Below, in pieces: positions 23,775-35,691 of a stretch of DNA of 64,000 nt (the first letter of the stretch is position 1; every line of letters begins with the position of its first letter). The position numbers and the translations under genes are program-made. Origin of the DNA: Syncephalis fuscata (Eukaryota; Zoopagomycota; Zoopagomycetes; Zoopagales; Piptocephalidaceae); contig JAHLTZ010000005.1 of the NCBI GenBank assembly GCA_025786725.1, positions 372,001-436,000 on the forward strand, given 5' to 3'. Under the pieces are notes generated by a model. It was not told where the DNA came from. It worked only from the letters and a program-made list of their open reading frames with translations, and did not search any database.

Positions 23775-25830
23775 ATGATATTTCCCTTGGCGGTAGCGCC
23801 TGTAGCCTATCATCAGGACAACTACACTGCCATTCACAACAAACCAACTAAATTGCCGTCGTTTGACGTAAAAAACCATAGCGAAATTCAACTATGGCTA
23901 GGTCAATTGGACGGAACTGCCAATCAAACAGTAAGTAGTTCGCGCCTTAGATAAGACTATGCATGTTTATTGACTGACCAGTGTTTATTTGTATGTCTTA
24001 GCATGACTTTTCTAATTTAGGTGAAGCTGCAGCTACCATTTTTGTTAACCTTAATGAAGGCTTTATTAGCGTTGAAAAGGTAAGTGTTAATACGTAGTTA
24101 AAAAGGATAGTTAATAATATATTTATACTGTGTAATTGTTACTAGCTCGATGATGGTGGTGGTAATATGGACACTCAGAATCTATGTAATGCTATTCGGG
24201 ATAAGACAAACAGTCAATTAAAGGACTGGATCCCACTTAAGAATATGCATTATAAACAACAGGATTTGGATCATTCTACTCGGAGTTATCAATGGCAAGT
24301 GAAGGGTAATCAACAGTTTTATATAAGTGTGGCCAATTGTGCCGATTTCGATATTGAATTCTCGGTATGTAATTATGGTTCATATAAGCTATATGTACAC
24401 ATATTAATAGTAATATATATATACATATGTATATGTATTAGTATACGGTAACAGTCTCAAGCTTAGATTTGCTCGGTATGCCCACCCGTCTCCCGTCTGA
24501 CCTACAAAATCTTCCATTTTTGTTGGCTGTCATGTTTGGTGGTGTGTGGCCACTTATTATGGCTATTTGGTTTATTTATCTTTACAAGTATCGTCAGGTA
24601 ACTATGGTTTGTAATAACAAATGTAAAATACTAATGTTGACTAGTATTGCTTGCCATTGCATAAACTTTTGACTTTCGTACCGTTATTACGATTTGTCTG
24701 GTCTGCCTTAATGGCGGTTATTATTTATCGATTGGCATATCATGGTAAATGGGTTGTTTACGGTAATAGTTATAATATCTGGTCGATTTAACGATATCTC
24801 CATTGAATAGGTGAAATTGGTTACTCGGCGGAGATAGCGTTATATACGGTGACGGCGTTGAATTGTCTTTTTGAAAGTGCGATTATTATGCTTTTGTCAA
24901 AAGGATGGTGTATTACGCGATCTCAATTAACTTTTACAGAAAGACGAACTATTTGGGGTAAGTATTATGAATATATGTATATATATATATATATATATGC
25001 GTATTAATATGCATTAATACTAATAATACACTAATGGACTATTTTTAGGGACAGCATTTTTTACTGGTGGTGCATATCTTTGTCAATATATCGATCAAGG
25101 TCCTATTATTGTAAGCTATCACTTTATCACTTAATACATTTATATAAATAAATAACAACATTTATTACTAGGGTGTTTATACTGTGTTTTTCTGTTTGGT
25201 ATTTATACGCTCATTGTCATGTTTGTGGCATCAGCGTGAAGAGTTATTACGTTATTTGCATATGCTTATAGCACAAAAATCACATCGAACATTTTTAATG
25301 CCACATTATGAAAAATTACAAGTATTTGTTCGTTTCCAGTGGCTTATTCTAATGGGTAATGTTTTCCCAGTGGCTGTAAGTTATTATTGATGCCATCAGA
25401 TTATACTATTGCTAATGATGACATGATAAAGGTTTACTATGCAGTAATAACGCGCATGCCTAATGCTCGTCAAAACTTTTATGTCTATTTGATTCAAGAT
25501 GTAGCGCCGGCCGTTTACATTATTATTTTACTATTTATATTTCGTCCACGTACTGCGAAAATCATTGATTTGTCAGAAGCATCGACATTACGGCAAACCC
25601 AGGATCGGGCTTTGGCTGATTCGGTGTCTGATTCAAATCAGATGTCATCGTCGGCAATCCCTGGCATAGCTTTAATTAGGCGGCGTTTTTTAACATCTAC
25701 AGGAGATCTTTCTCCTGGCACACCTGTCATAGCAAATCAGCCGGTCTTTTCTGGCATGGGTGTGACAGGTGCATGGCAGCATGTGCTGACTGATTTGCGA
25801 GAAAGAGCAAACCGATTTTACATTTTATAA
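23775..25830 (+). CDS. GPR180/TMEM145-like seven-transmembrane protein
   Basis: About nine exons with introns of 50-80 nt. The extracytoplasmic N-terminal domain (to about 24465) has segments SEIQLWLGQLD, ATIFVNLNEGFISVEK and NQQFYISVANCADFDIEFS. Seven hydrophobic segments follow from about 24505 (FLLAVMFGGVWPLIMAIWFIYLYKYRQ). The GYSAEIALYTVTALNCLFESAIIMLLSKGWCITR segment near 24820-24920 carries the KGW-x-ITR signature of the GPR180/TMEM145 (GOST-related) group, which acts in secretory-pathway trafficking or signalling. A polar C-terminal tail of about 80 residues closes at 25830. Exon joins in the middle were read by continuity. PTM1-type GOST proteins are the main alternative. Confidence 0.6.
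24974..24998. repeat. TA microsatellite in intron
   Basis: About ten tandem TA units inside an intron of the 7TM gene. Likely length-variable. Confidence 0.7.
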
Positions 25831-26225
25831 TAAGATTTGCGGTATACATTGTAGAATTCTTAGCTTAGCGATCTATTTTATTTCGATTAAATTATTATTG
25901 AACAAAATACTTGATTAACAAAACGCAAACTGTACTGCTATACCGATTGTAAGCAATAGTATTACTGGTAATATTCTAATGAATTGTATAGCTAAATGGG
26001 TTTTTACGATACAAATCATGGTAGTAATGTTAATGCAATATTTTACATACCAGAAAATTTAATCCACTTTTATGTAATACTAAATGGTATTTAACAAAGT
26101 GATTAAAATTAGTAGTAATACAAATAAAAATACAATTGTGTACAAAGCTAAACAAATTATAATAAATCTACTTTTTATTTACTGTTTTTGCTTGTATATT
26201 ACACTATTGTGTAAGACTCTATTAT
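25831..26225. other. Intergenic between convergent genes
   Basis: AT-rich 3' flanks of two convergent genes. Nothing recognised. Confidence 0.3.
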
Positions 26226-27193
26226 TTAGAAAGACTTTATAAATGACAGTATATTTGCGGATCTTTTGCTTGTAATATGCAATGAAGAGTATGTCTTGCC
26301 ATTGCCTTTTGCTTTTGCAGCGCTTGAACTTATTTTGGATGTCAAATCCATACGATAAGTGTATTCTGACAGTAGAGTAGATGTACATGCCCTAAAAATT
26401 ATTGTTAGTCAACAGCTGGTAATAGCTTGGTACAACAGTGATCTTACCAGTCTACTATCAATAAAAATGAGCTAAAGTCGCCCAGCAGTTTGAGAGCTAA
26501 GGATAGAGTGAAAATCAGTCGCAGTATAAGAACCTGTAGTATGGTAAGAACTCCTTTGCGTGCTATTTGACTCCAGCATTCTGCCCCATCACGAATGTAT
26601 TGTTGGTATACAGTGTACATAAAAGCGGTAAAAAATATTGTCGATGTACCTCCTTCAATAAAGTACCGTGCGTAGGAATACGAACTTGGAAAATCTGAAT
26701 GGCAATTGCCGGTTTTAGTAAATCCACTTTCAAAAAATCGCCAGTATATAAGCGTATTGCCTATGCAGCACATAGAACTCAATACACCGGCAAAAATTAG
26801 AAATGAGCTACGGTTGTGCACTAGATAGGCATGCTGTATCATAAAAACACTGCTTGCTACGGCATTAATCGTAAGACCGACTAACGCTGCAGACACTACT
26901 GTGTGACATGAAGGACCATAAAATGCTTTCATTTGCAAGGAAAAGCCTGCCATGTAGACAACTCCAGTAAATGACATAGCCAAACAGCATAACGGCGCTA
27001 TTTTGTATTTATAAGTATGCAGAATTAGCAAAATACGAAAGGTGTTACGAATAAAAAGAAGCAGTATCAGACTGTCAAAGAAAAGTTCGTTTAAAAGCGT
27101 TTTGTAACAGTCGCGAATCAAAGATGGATTGCCGACAAGCTCAAAATACTCCAGTGTATTTAAATTTCGATATGCTCTGTTTATGCCAGCCAT
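26226..27193 (-). CDS. Seven-transmembrane protein of the multicopy family, intact copy
   Basis: Two exons: 26448-27193, then 26226-26391, 303 residues, no frame problems. Exon 1 has seven hydrophobic segments and ends IVDW at the donor, the same position as in the 719-1704 gene. Exon 2 adds about 55 polar residues rich in Ser, Thr and Lys, ending SFIKSF. Shared features with the paralogues: N-terminal LEYFELVGN-like segment, [IV]RNTFRI after TM1, KIAPLCCLAMS before TM2, PSCH after TM2, YLV[HY]NRS before TM4, and a Cys-His pair (CHSDFP) in the loop before TM5, which with PSCH could form an extracellular disulfide. GPCR-like topology; ligand and pathway unknown. Confidence 0.75.
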
Positions 27194-27574
27194 TGCTCAA
27201 ATGTAAATATTAATGTTTGTTCACCAGGAACAAATGTTTAAATGGAATAGTATGCTAAAAGTTAGCAATGGAAGACGGGACAGCGTTAGAAGGGATAAAT
27301 AGTGAACACGATTGTCTAATCTTGTTCCTTTCTGTTTAATGAAACAGGGCCAACCATTCCGAGTTCAGCAAACCAGTTTACATTAGCTGAGCACGAGGTT
27401 AAGCAGTCGTGTGTAAATCGTCCAAACTCGCAAAACGCTCTATTCGTAACCGGTTCTCAAGGTCTGCAGAAAATAATATGCAGGCAATGTTTTAGTTAAC
27501 AAAAGGTCATGGTTTATACATCAATACCGATGGTAGCATGGTTTACGTGCAGTGTGATTAAACTTGTACATTTA
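27194..27574. other. Intergenic left of the tandem duplication
   Basis: The promoter side of the intact 7TM copy, then sequence that becomes part of duplication unit 1 from about 27541. No gene supported. Confidence 0.3.
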
Positions 27575-28565
27575 TTATCTTATGCGAAGGAGTTCAATAA
27601 AAGATGATACCCTGTTGATGGTAGTATTGTTTCGAGTAGTGAATAAAGAGAAATTGATTGGATTAGCACGACTGGCACATGTAGTTGTGGCAGATGCTTT
27701 GAAGAAGTTTAAGCTCAATGCAGCGAGTAAATTCTACTTGTAGGTTATGATAATAAACTAATAATTACTATTAAAACCGTTTTAAAAAATAGCAAACATT
27801 TTACTACCATTCTATCAAAACATCTAAAGTATGTCCCAACAAATTAAAGCTTGTTATAATAGCAGATATCAAGCGTATTGACAAACTGCTAAATATTGCA
27901 ATGAGCCCTTAATCGTAAGTTTTTTCCATTGAAATCCACGACAACGAGCAGTATTTCGATAAACAACATAAATGAATGCAAGAAGAAATAGATCGGCCAC
28001 AAATTCAACAATAAATCGTAGAAAAGGGACGATATTAGGAATAATTGCATGGCATACTCCTGATGAGCTACGATTATTTTTGATTAATGACCAATAATAA
28101 CAATAGACACCGATGCATGTTAAAACACCAAGTGCACCAACTATAACTGGTGTTTTACTGCGGTTATATACTAGGTAGATGTATTGCATCATAAAAACGC
28201 CACTAGTAATAGAATTGATAATGAGACAAACAAGTACTGCATTTTTGGCTAAATGGCACGATGAGTCGCTTAGAAGTAAAAAAACTGAGAATCTAAATCC
28301 AACCAAATCTACAATACCAGTAAGACACGATATCGTACAACATATGGCTGCAAGTTTATGACGACCAGTATGCAAGCATGGCATAATACGAAAAAGATTG
28401 CGTACAAATATCATAAACATCAATGTATATATAACAACTGATATAGCCAGCTTTTGTAGCATGAACGACTATGTTCCATACTAGTAGAACATCTTTGGAA
28501 GTGTTCAAACGCATTTAATCGATCTGTGGTGGTACTAAGTGGATGCATTCTGTTAAAACTAGCCA
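27575..28565 (-). pseudogene. 7TM-family copy, frameshifted (unit 1)
   Basis: The N-terminus MASFNRMHPL at 28565 is in a different frame from the seven-TM body that starts near 28460. The body runs intact to about 27880 (LVYNRSKTPVIVGALGVL, WKKLTIKGSL). It then slips near 27890, so that RLISAIITSFNLLGHTLDVLIEW lies in another frame. The conserved end W and a GT donor are still present, and the tail exon (RNNTTINRVSSFIELLRIR, stop at 27575) is recognisable. With two frame breaks it is probably a recent pseudogene. An alternative is an active gene with two consensus errors. Confidence 0.65.
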
Positions 28566-28925
28566 TTAAATTGTTTAAATATTTAGTTGGTTGGCAAAGA
28601 TATGCAATGGTATTATATATCCGGGTATATTAGCACGCTTAGCTGATCATTAACTAAAGCTTTACAGATTGGTTCATGTTTCATAGACAATGCAGTATAA
28701 GGGGCAAATACTCCAAATACGGAATGTATATCCGGCCAATACACTATGATGTATAAATTGAAACAATAAATGGCCTGATTTTGCACATTACCATTATGTT
28801 AAAAATACTTGTGTCACATTATTGTAACATAAATGCTCGGTTTTACACATAGGCACGCTGTTATGCTGTTACTTCTCAATAACCCTGTGCTACCAGCATG
28901 TTACATAAATACTGATACTATCTAT
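28566..28925. promoter_or_regulatory. Shared divergent promoter, unit 1
   Basis: Lies between the divergent 7TM and methyltransferase-like pseudogenes. About 28577-28752 matches 31218-31389 of unit 2 with only a few indels, much closer than the flanking pseudogenes match, so it is the best candidate for a conserved bidirectional control region. No specific factor site was recognised. Confidence 0.4.
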
Positions 28926-30100
28926 GAAATCTGTTAATAGTAAATTATTATCAATGGCAAAAAGAGTGCCGTGTTTGGGCCATGTCCTTTCTAAACATAG
29001 GGTGTTCTGTGTTTTGTCCAAAGATAGCTTTATTGATAATACAATGAAGTAAATGAATCAAAGTTGTCTTTATTTAGAAAACCCCGTTAGCAATTTTATT
29101 GCTTCAAAAATCTATTAGCAAAGCATTGGGCTGCAGTGGTGCAAGTGACTACAACAACAATAGTCGCTCTCCGTCATTGTCCCAACTTATCAAGCAGAAA
29201 ATTGCCTCAAGCAACCTATTTTTTAAGAATTATTTGTGAGCTCAAACGACAGTGATATTTACAATGGGCCTAAGACAGATGCGTAAAAACCAAACTTATA
29301 TAAGCGCAGGTCTATAAATTTGTTAGTTTTTGGTTGAAATAAATTATTTGCATCAAACTGGTAAAGCGCCATTTTTCCATAAGCACACAAACAATGGTTT
29401 AAATTATGATTATTATTTGTTTATTATTCAAAGAAAATACCTCAATAACACATTCGAAAATACCACTTGAGCGTTGCGAATTTGCATTGTTCAAACCCGA
29501 AACCGTTCTTCCAGCACAGCAAGTTAGTGTGCCGCAACTGGCCTCAGCATCTTTATTCGGAGGTCCGCCTATTGTCACACCCAACATACAATGGCAAACT
29601 GCACACGCACCTGCGGATATGACACTTCCGAAGTTGTCCGAATCACCTGGTATTTCAATGTAGGTCACAGGAGAAACTATTTGGTGAATAGCTAAGTTAG
29701 CGTGTTTAGTGCTTATGTTTCAGGTTTGCTTTTGCACTGCATGCTTGGTGGCGAGTATATGGCGCCACTTCGACGACCTCGAACAATACTAGATGTATGT
29801 CTACGTGATGCATCTGGATGCAGGTAAGTTAAATATGCTAAGCAAATTGTATATTCGCTACAACATGTGTAGAAAATGGCATTATCATTTCCAAAATGTA
29901 GAATTATTGGTAGCAGTTCCGTAAAATACTACATAGGGGCTGCTTGTACCCTCCCACTAAATTGCCAAATTGTTTTCCAAAACTCACTTGATGGTAAGTA
30001 TCAAAATAGATTATAAACGACGTTTCATATAGCATTATACTATAGATTTATTAATAGTCACCGATAGTATTGATATATTAACAATAAATAAACGTATTTT
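28926..30100 (+). pseudogene. Methyltransferase-like gene, decayed copy (unit 1)
   Basis: Counterpart of 31622-33373. The N-terminal exon (MKSVNSK at 28926, Gly2 lost) is full of stops and indels. From 29436 to 30032 the sequence is almost identical to the intact copy, except that one T is missing near 29811 in the RDCIW codons, which breaks the frame, and one A is extra near 29996. The final exon survives only as about 50 bp of eroded sequence to about 30100, so most of the fold is gone. Pseudogene. Confidence 0.85.
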
Positions 30101-30198
30101 ATTAAAAAAAATTAATTTACCGATACACTTAACCGACTATCAATTTATACAGCATTGATGATAGCATGTTTACGTGTAGTTGGTTAAACTTGTATTTA

Positions 30199-31206
30199 TT
30201 ATCTTATGCGAAGGAGTTCAATAAAAGATGATACCCTGTTGATGGTAGTATTGTTTCGAGTAGTCAAATAAAGAGAAAACCTGGTGGATTAGCACGACTG
30301 GCACATGTAGTTGTGGCAGATGCATCTGAAGAAAGTTCAAGCTCGATGCAACGAGTAAATTCTACTTGTAGTGTTAGAACTAGCAACCTAATAGCATTAC
30401 TATTAACAACTATGTTTAAAATAGCAAAACTTTACTTTTTACTTACCATTCTACCAAAACCATAACTGAGGTATAATTTGCAAACAAATTAAAGCCTGTT
30501 ATAATAGCGAATATCAAACGTATTGACAAATTGTGAATATCGCAATAAGTCCTTTGATAGTAAGTTTGTTCCATTGAAATCCACGACAACGGCAGTATTT
30601 CGATAAACAACATAAATGAATGCAAAGGGAAATAATCGATTACAAATTCTGTGATAAATCGTATAAAAGGGACGATATTAGGAAAAACGAATAGCATACT
30701 CCTCTGGGACTAAGTCCGCTTTTAATTGATGACCAATAATAAAATAGACACCGGTGCATGTTAGAACACCAAGTGTCCCAACTATAACTGGCGTTTTACA
30801 ACGATTATATACTAGATAGGTGTATTGAATCATAAAAACGCCACTAGTAATAGAATTGATAACGATACCAATAAGCGCAGCCTTTCTGACTAAATAACAT
30901 GATGGACCATTTGCAAGTAGAGATGTTGAGAATTTGAATCCAACTATATTTATAATACCAGTAAGACACGATATCGTACAACATATGGCTGCAAGTTTAT
31001 GACGACCAGTATACAAGCATGGCAAATACGAAAAAGATTGCGTATAAATATCATGAATATCAGCACAGTTATAAAAATTGATATAGTCGAGTTTTTGTAG
31101 CATGAACGAATGCGTTCCATACTAGTAGAACATTTTTGGAAGTGTTCAAATACATTTAATTGAAAATGGCGTTATCAAGTGGATGCATTCTGTTAAAACT
31201 GGCCAT
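30199..31206 (-). pseudogene. 7TM-family copy, frameshifted (unit 2)
   Basis: MASFNRMHPL at 31206 is followed by a TAA in the same frame. The body is open in pieces: 31103-30678 (HTGRHKLAAICC, LVYNRCKTPVIVGTLGVL) and 30697-30443 in another frame (NIVPFIRFI..., ending VMVLVEW at a GT donor). A tail exon like that of unit 1 ends at 30199. Several independent breaks make this a pseudogene. Confidence 0.75.
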
Positions 31207-31621
31207 TAAAATTGTTTAAATATTTAGTTGGTTGGCAAAGATATGCAATGGTATTATATATCCGGTATATTAGCACCTTAGCTGATATTAACTAAAGCTT
31301 TACAGATTGGTTCATGTTTCATAGACAATGCAGTATAAGGGGCAAATACTCCAAATACGGAATGTATATCCGGCCAATACACTATGATGCATAAATTGAA
31401 ACAACACATAATTTAATTCGGCAAATAGCTACGATGTTAACAATATTTCTGTGTCACTTATTGTAACATAAATGGCTCGGTTTCACAGCACGGTATATTC
31501 GTTTTGCTTAGAACCTAAAGTCTCACTTTTTGAGCTTTCACACCATAGCATCCTGTTATCTTGTTACCTTTTTTCCAATAATCCTGTAGCGCCAAATGTT
31601 ACACTGATATCGACACCATCT
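31207..31621. promoter_or_regulatory. Divergent promoter of the intact methyltransferase-like gene
   Basis: About 31218-31389 is the near-identical partner of the unit 1 promoter core. An in-frame ATG at 31472 would extend the protein by 50 residues, but the ATG at 31622 is preferred because it creates an N-myristoylation signal that matches the paralogue at 16181. Confidence 0.4.
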
Positions 31622-33373
31622 ATGGGATCCATTAATAGTAAACTATTATCAAATGGCAAAAAAGAAGGCCGTGTTTGGGTCACCACGCCTTCTCCAGACA
31701 TGGAGCGCTCTGTGTCGTGCCCAGAAACAGTCTCAGTAGACAATACAGTCGAAGTAGATGAACCAAAGTCGTCATTATTTAAAAAAACCCGTTGGCAGTT
31801 TTGTCGCTTCAAAAAACCATTGTCAAAGCATTGGGTTGCTGCGCGTGCAAGCGACTACAACAACGATAGTCGCTCTCCATCTATTGTTCCAGCGGCTTAT
31901 CAGGCAGAAGATTGGGCTTCAAGCAATCTGTCTCCCAACAGATCATTTGCGAGCTCGGACGACAGCAGTGTTGGTAACGACCCTGAAATGGACGCATGGA
32001 GACCACACTCACATGAGCGCAGGTCTATGCAATTTGTCAGTGCCGATGACCTATTTCGGCCAAAAACTAAGCCGGTAAAGCGTCGCTCTTCCACAAGCAC
32101 ACTGAATGAAAGTCTAGGCCACAATGACCATCTGTCCATTATTCAAGAAAATACCTCAATAACACATTCGAAAATACCACTTGAGCGTTGCGAATTTGCA
32201 TTGTTCAAACCCGAAACCGTTCTTCCAGCACAGCAAGTTAGTGTGCCGCAACTGGCCTCAGCATCTTTATTCGGAGGTCCGCCTATTGTCACACCCAACA
32301 TACAATGGCAAACTGCACACGCACCTGCGGATATGACACTTCCGAAGTTGTCCGAATCACCTGGTATTTCAATGTAGGTCACAGGAGAAACTATTTGGTG
32401 AATAGCTAAGTTAGCGTGTTTAGTGCTTATGTTTCAGGTTTGCTTTTGCACTGCATGCTTGGTGGCGAGTATATGGCGCCACTTCGACGACCTCGAACAA
32501 TACTAGATGTATGTCTACGTGATTGCATCTGGATGCAGGTAAGTTAAATATGCTAAGCAAATTGTATATTCGCTACAACATGTGTAGAAAATGGCATTAT
32601 CATTTCCAAAATGTAGAATTATTGGTAGCAGTTCCGTAAAATACTACATAGGGGCTGCTTGTACCCTCCCACTAAATTGCCAAATTGTTTTCCAAAACTC
32701 ACTTGATGGTAGTATCAAAATAGATTATAAACGACGTTTCATATAACTTTATGTAATAGATTTGCCAATAGCCACTGATAGCATCGACTATATTCACCAA
32801 CAAATGAAGTCATTTTTATTAACCAAAGATGGCTGGGCAAGACATATACGCAATCTACGCCGCGTATTACGTCCGGGTAAATACATTGAACTAGTTGAAG
32901 TCGACCTGCTTCCATCGCGAGCTGGACCAGGCTCTTCACGACTCGTATGTATGATCCAACGCTTACTCCAGCTACGAGACATTGATCCCGAAATGCCACG
33001 CAAACTTGAACCATTATTGAAGCAATCTGGCTTTAAGCACGTCGAACGACTCGATGTTAATGTGCCTATAGGTGAATGGGGTGGTCCAGGTGGTAAATTA
33101 ATGCTCTGGCTACTCGATACGGTAATTTTTATGATTCGCCAAGCTGTTATTGATGGTATCAATTGGGATCTATTTGAAGGTTACAATGGCTCGATGGTAC
33201 TCGATGAAATGATGCCCGACACACCCATTTGCCTCAATTTAATGGCTTCTGCACCTGATGCAAATTATTCAAACATCACTGCTAATGAATTCGATGCACT
33301 ATGGGATACAACACGCCGTGAAATGACCGTCAATTGTAGTTATTCCACTATGCACGTTTATTTGGCCAAATAA
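31622..33373 (+). CDS. Putative N-myristoylated UMTA/LaeA-like (pseudo)methyltransferase
   Basis: Four exons (31622-32373, 32424-32538, 32588-32708, 32760-33373) sum to 534 codons with no frame problem. The start MGSINSK fits N-myristoylation (Gly2, Ser6, Lys7). About 250 disordered Ser/Pro-rich residues follow, then a class I methyltransferase-like fold: LLLHCMLGGEYMAPL, TILDVCLRDCIWMQ (motif I position), ALSFPKCRIIGSSS (beta-2), LPLNCQIVFQNSLDDLP, DSIDYIHQQM, RRVLRPGKYIELVEVD. In active UMTA-type enzymes motif I is ILDVGxGTGIW and beta-2 ends in an acidic residue. Here the glycines are replaced by CLRDC and the acidic residue by Ser, so SAM binding is doubtful. LaeA-type proteins regulate secondary metabolism and development; a membrane-anchored regulatory role is inference. 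Confidence 0.7.
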
Positions 33374-34165
33374 TTATTGATTAGTTATTGCCAATAGATG
33401 TATACGCATATATAATTATATAACTATAATAAATATTAATGGTAACACTAGTCCCTTAACATTGTACAAGAATGTATTGCACTCTTCTACTTCGTGTTAC
33501 CTATTTCTTTTATCAATTACTTGGTCCCTGCTACTATTCTCAGGCTAATTTTACCAGAATCATAGTCTGTAGGTGGTCTGAGTGTCGATTGGTCAATCTC
33601 TCCGCTTTTTTATCCCCGTCTCTTACTTCACATGGCCACCATTGCTTTAATATTTTCACTTATCCTTTTCTCTGTTACTGCAACTATTACATTTTATCTG
33701 CACCACCATTACCACCACATTCTTCATTTATTCGCTCTATTTTTACTCATCTTGTTAACACACACGCTTTCTTTCTCTCACACTTCGTACTTGGCTTATC
33801 TTTTCTTCTTATTCTACTACTAACTACTACTACACTTCATTTTATTCATCTATCCAGTGATTCTGTTGTCATCCACTACGCACCATCTCTCGCACGTTCC
33901 ACGCACTTTGGTAACAACGCCTATTTCTTTCATTGAATCCTTTGGCATACACGTAATTCCGTTGAAAGCACAAGTGTATCTCTTTTTCTCTTTCTTTCTG
34001 TAAACAGCTGTTATCTTTATATTCAATTTGCGTTTAGAAACGTTTTCATATTGCAGCTGGTTCGGCTAGTTACTTTGTAATCATCATTATTTGCAAATAT
34101 TATTGATTTTTGCCTTTTACCTTTGTTTAAGCTTTATTCAGTTTAAATATTAAGTACTACTGAAG
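33374..34165. other. Intergenic, pyrimidine-rich leader region
   Basis: Strongly C/T-biased on the plus strand from about 33620 to 34020 (many CTT, TTC and CAC runs), as expected for the promoter and 5' UTR of GID4. The open frames here are composition artefacts without motifs. Confidence 0.4.
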
Positions 34166-35099
34166 ATGCCTACATTTGCCAGCAGCACAGGTCACACGGA
34201 ACTGAACACGGCGACATCGATTGAACAAGCAGCTGTGGAGGGCGTGACTGCTATTACCACCGACCTTGAATGTACTGCCACAGGTACGGTCAGCCTTAGT
34301 AGGAAGAATGGTAAGGTATCTTTGGCCGATGACGATGAGGATATGATAATAGAGTCATCGGCTGAAGAAGTAGAAGCCGAGATTATGGACACTGACGAGC
34401 AACTTGCCGATGAGACAGACTATGGTCTACTCGGCTATCCTCGGCCATGGCAGGATCTGTTCCGTACATCTCTAAAGCCAGATCGTTTGGGACCACTCTA
34501 TTCAGGGGCATGTTTCCAGGGCGAACAGCGTAGCGGTGTTCATAGCTATGATGTCATTGTTCGCATTCAACATGTGGATTTAAAGGCGGCTACACTTTCA
34601 GGCTACCTGCATATCCATGGATTAACGACCGATTATCCGGAATTGACTACATTCTTTGAAGCTGAACTCATTGGTAGTCGGTATCCTTTCCTTACTCGTA
34701 AATGGGGTGCCAGTGAGGACATTGATAAACAGCATTGGGTAAGTATTGTATTGAAGATAAATATAATATTTACATATTGATTAATAACAATTTAATGGAT
34801 TATAGATGAAATTCTCTGCATTCGAGCCATATAAGCATAAATTCAATCGCGATGAATTTAAATATGACTTTGCTGGTCAAGACTACGTATTTATGCGTTG
34901 GAAGGAGCATTTCCTAGTGCCTGACCATCGTGTTCAGTCAATTCATGGTGCTTCCTTTGCCGGATTCTACTATATTTGTTGCCATCTTTCTGCCGGTAAT
35001 ATCACCGGTTTCTACTATCATGTTAACTCGGAATGGTTCCAAAACATTTCGTTAAAACATCGACCAATTCAAACGAATTCAACCTACGAATTACGTTAA
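34166..35099 (+). CDS. GID4: GID E3 ligase substrate receptor (Gid4/Vid24)
   Basis: Two exons (34166-34738, 34806-35099), 288 residues. The first 85 residues are acidic and disordered. The Gid4 beta-barrel follows: LYSGACFQGEQRSGVHSYDV, LSGYLHIHGLT, LTTFFEAELIG, RYPFLTRKWGA, DKQHW at the intron, then QDYVFMRWKEHFLVPD, FAGFYYICC and ITGFYYHVNSEWFQ. Gid4 recognises N-terminal proline degrons, for example on gluconeogenic enzymes, for the GID/CTLH ubiquitin ligase. The start has a good ATG context and no upstream in-frame ATG in the leader. Confidence 0.9.
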
Positions 35100-35670
35100 A
35101 TGCGCAGTATGAATTTCTTTTCTTTTACAGTATACTTTGATAAGTACTGTTCTTTCCAATGATGGCCAGTGATTTGTGCGTTGTTTTTACGTACAAATCT
35201 TGTTTCGATATGTGCACAATATTATTAAGAAATACATTTTAGATGAGTGGAATAATAGACTACTAATGTAGAAATGTATTAGTGTGTGTTTATTAGATAG
35301 TTGTATAATGATATATAACAATACAGTAATATACAACACTTGGTAGACTATTTAATTAATGAATTTATCGATCATTTGTATTGTATATTCAATGTTGACC
35401 ATTATAGTGACCATTAAGTGATAACACAGAAACTACAACGCTTAGGATACTTGTATCATTTTCAGGCAGCCTATCAAAACCCCGCCACGAGATAGCCATA
35501 GGTCATTCTGCTTCATCTCGTTTTTTAACTATTACGCTGTGGATTCGGTCGGTGCATACTTCTTTCGTACACGCACACAAACACAAATACTAGCATACGG
35601 CGTCTTTTTTCTATTCTGATACTACGTTGTTATTGAAAAGACTTACTCCAAGTGTATACATACATCTATA

Positions 35671-35691
35671 CACACACACACACACACACAC
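35671..35691. repeat. CA microsatellite
   Basis: About ten CA units. Confidence 0.9.

Larger units (their letters stand above)
27541..30167. repeat. Tandem segmental duplication, unit 1
   Basis: About 2.6 kb that repeats in direct orientation as unit 2 (30168-32760). Content: a 7TM gene on minus, a shared promoter and a methyltransferase-like gene on plus. Both genes in this unit are broken. Similarity is uneven: the 7TM tail exon (about 27571-27640), the promoter core (about 28577-28752) and the methyltransferase middle (29436-30032) are nearly identical to unit 2, while the rest has many substitutions and indels. Confidence 0.8.
30168..32760. repeat. Tandem segmental duplication, unit 2
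   Basis: Direct repeat of 27541-30167. It contains the 7TM pseudogene at 30199-31206, the shared promoter and the first three exons of the intact methyltransferase-like gene. The fourth exon, downstream of 32760, is not preserved in unit 1 beyond about 50 bp. Confidence 0.8.

Noticed and set aside
33472-33936. 154-codon ORF upstream of GID4
   Set aside because: Composition follows a pyrimidine-rich leader (Leu, Ser, Phe, His, Tyr) with no motif.
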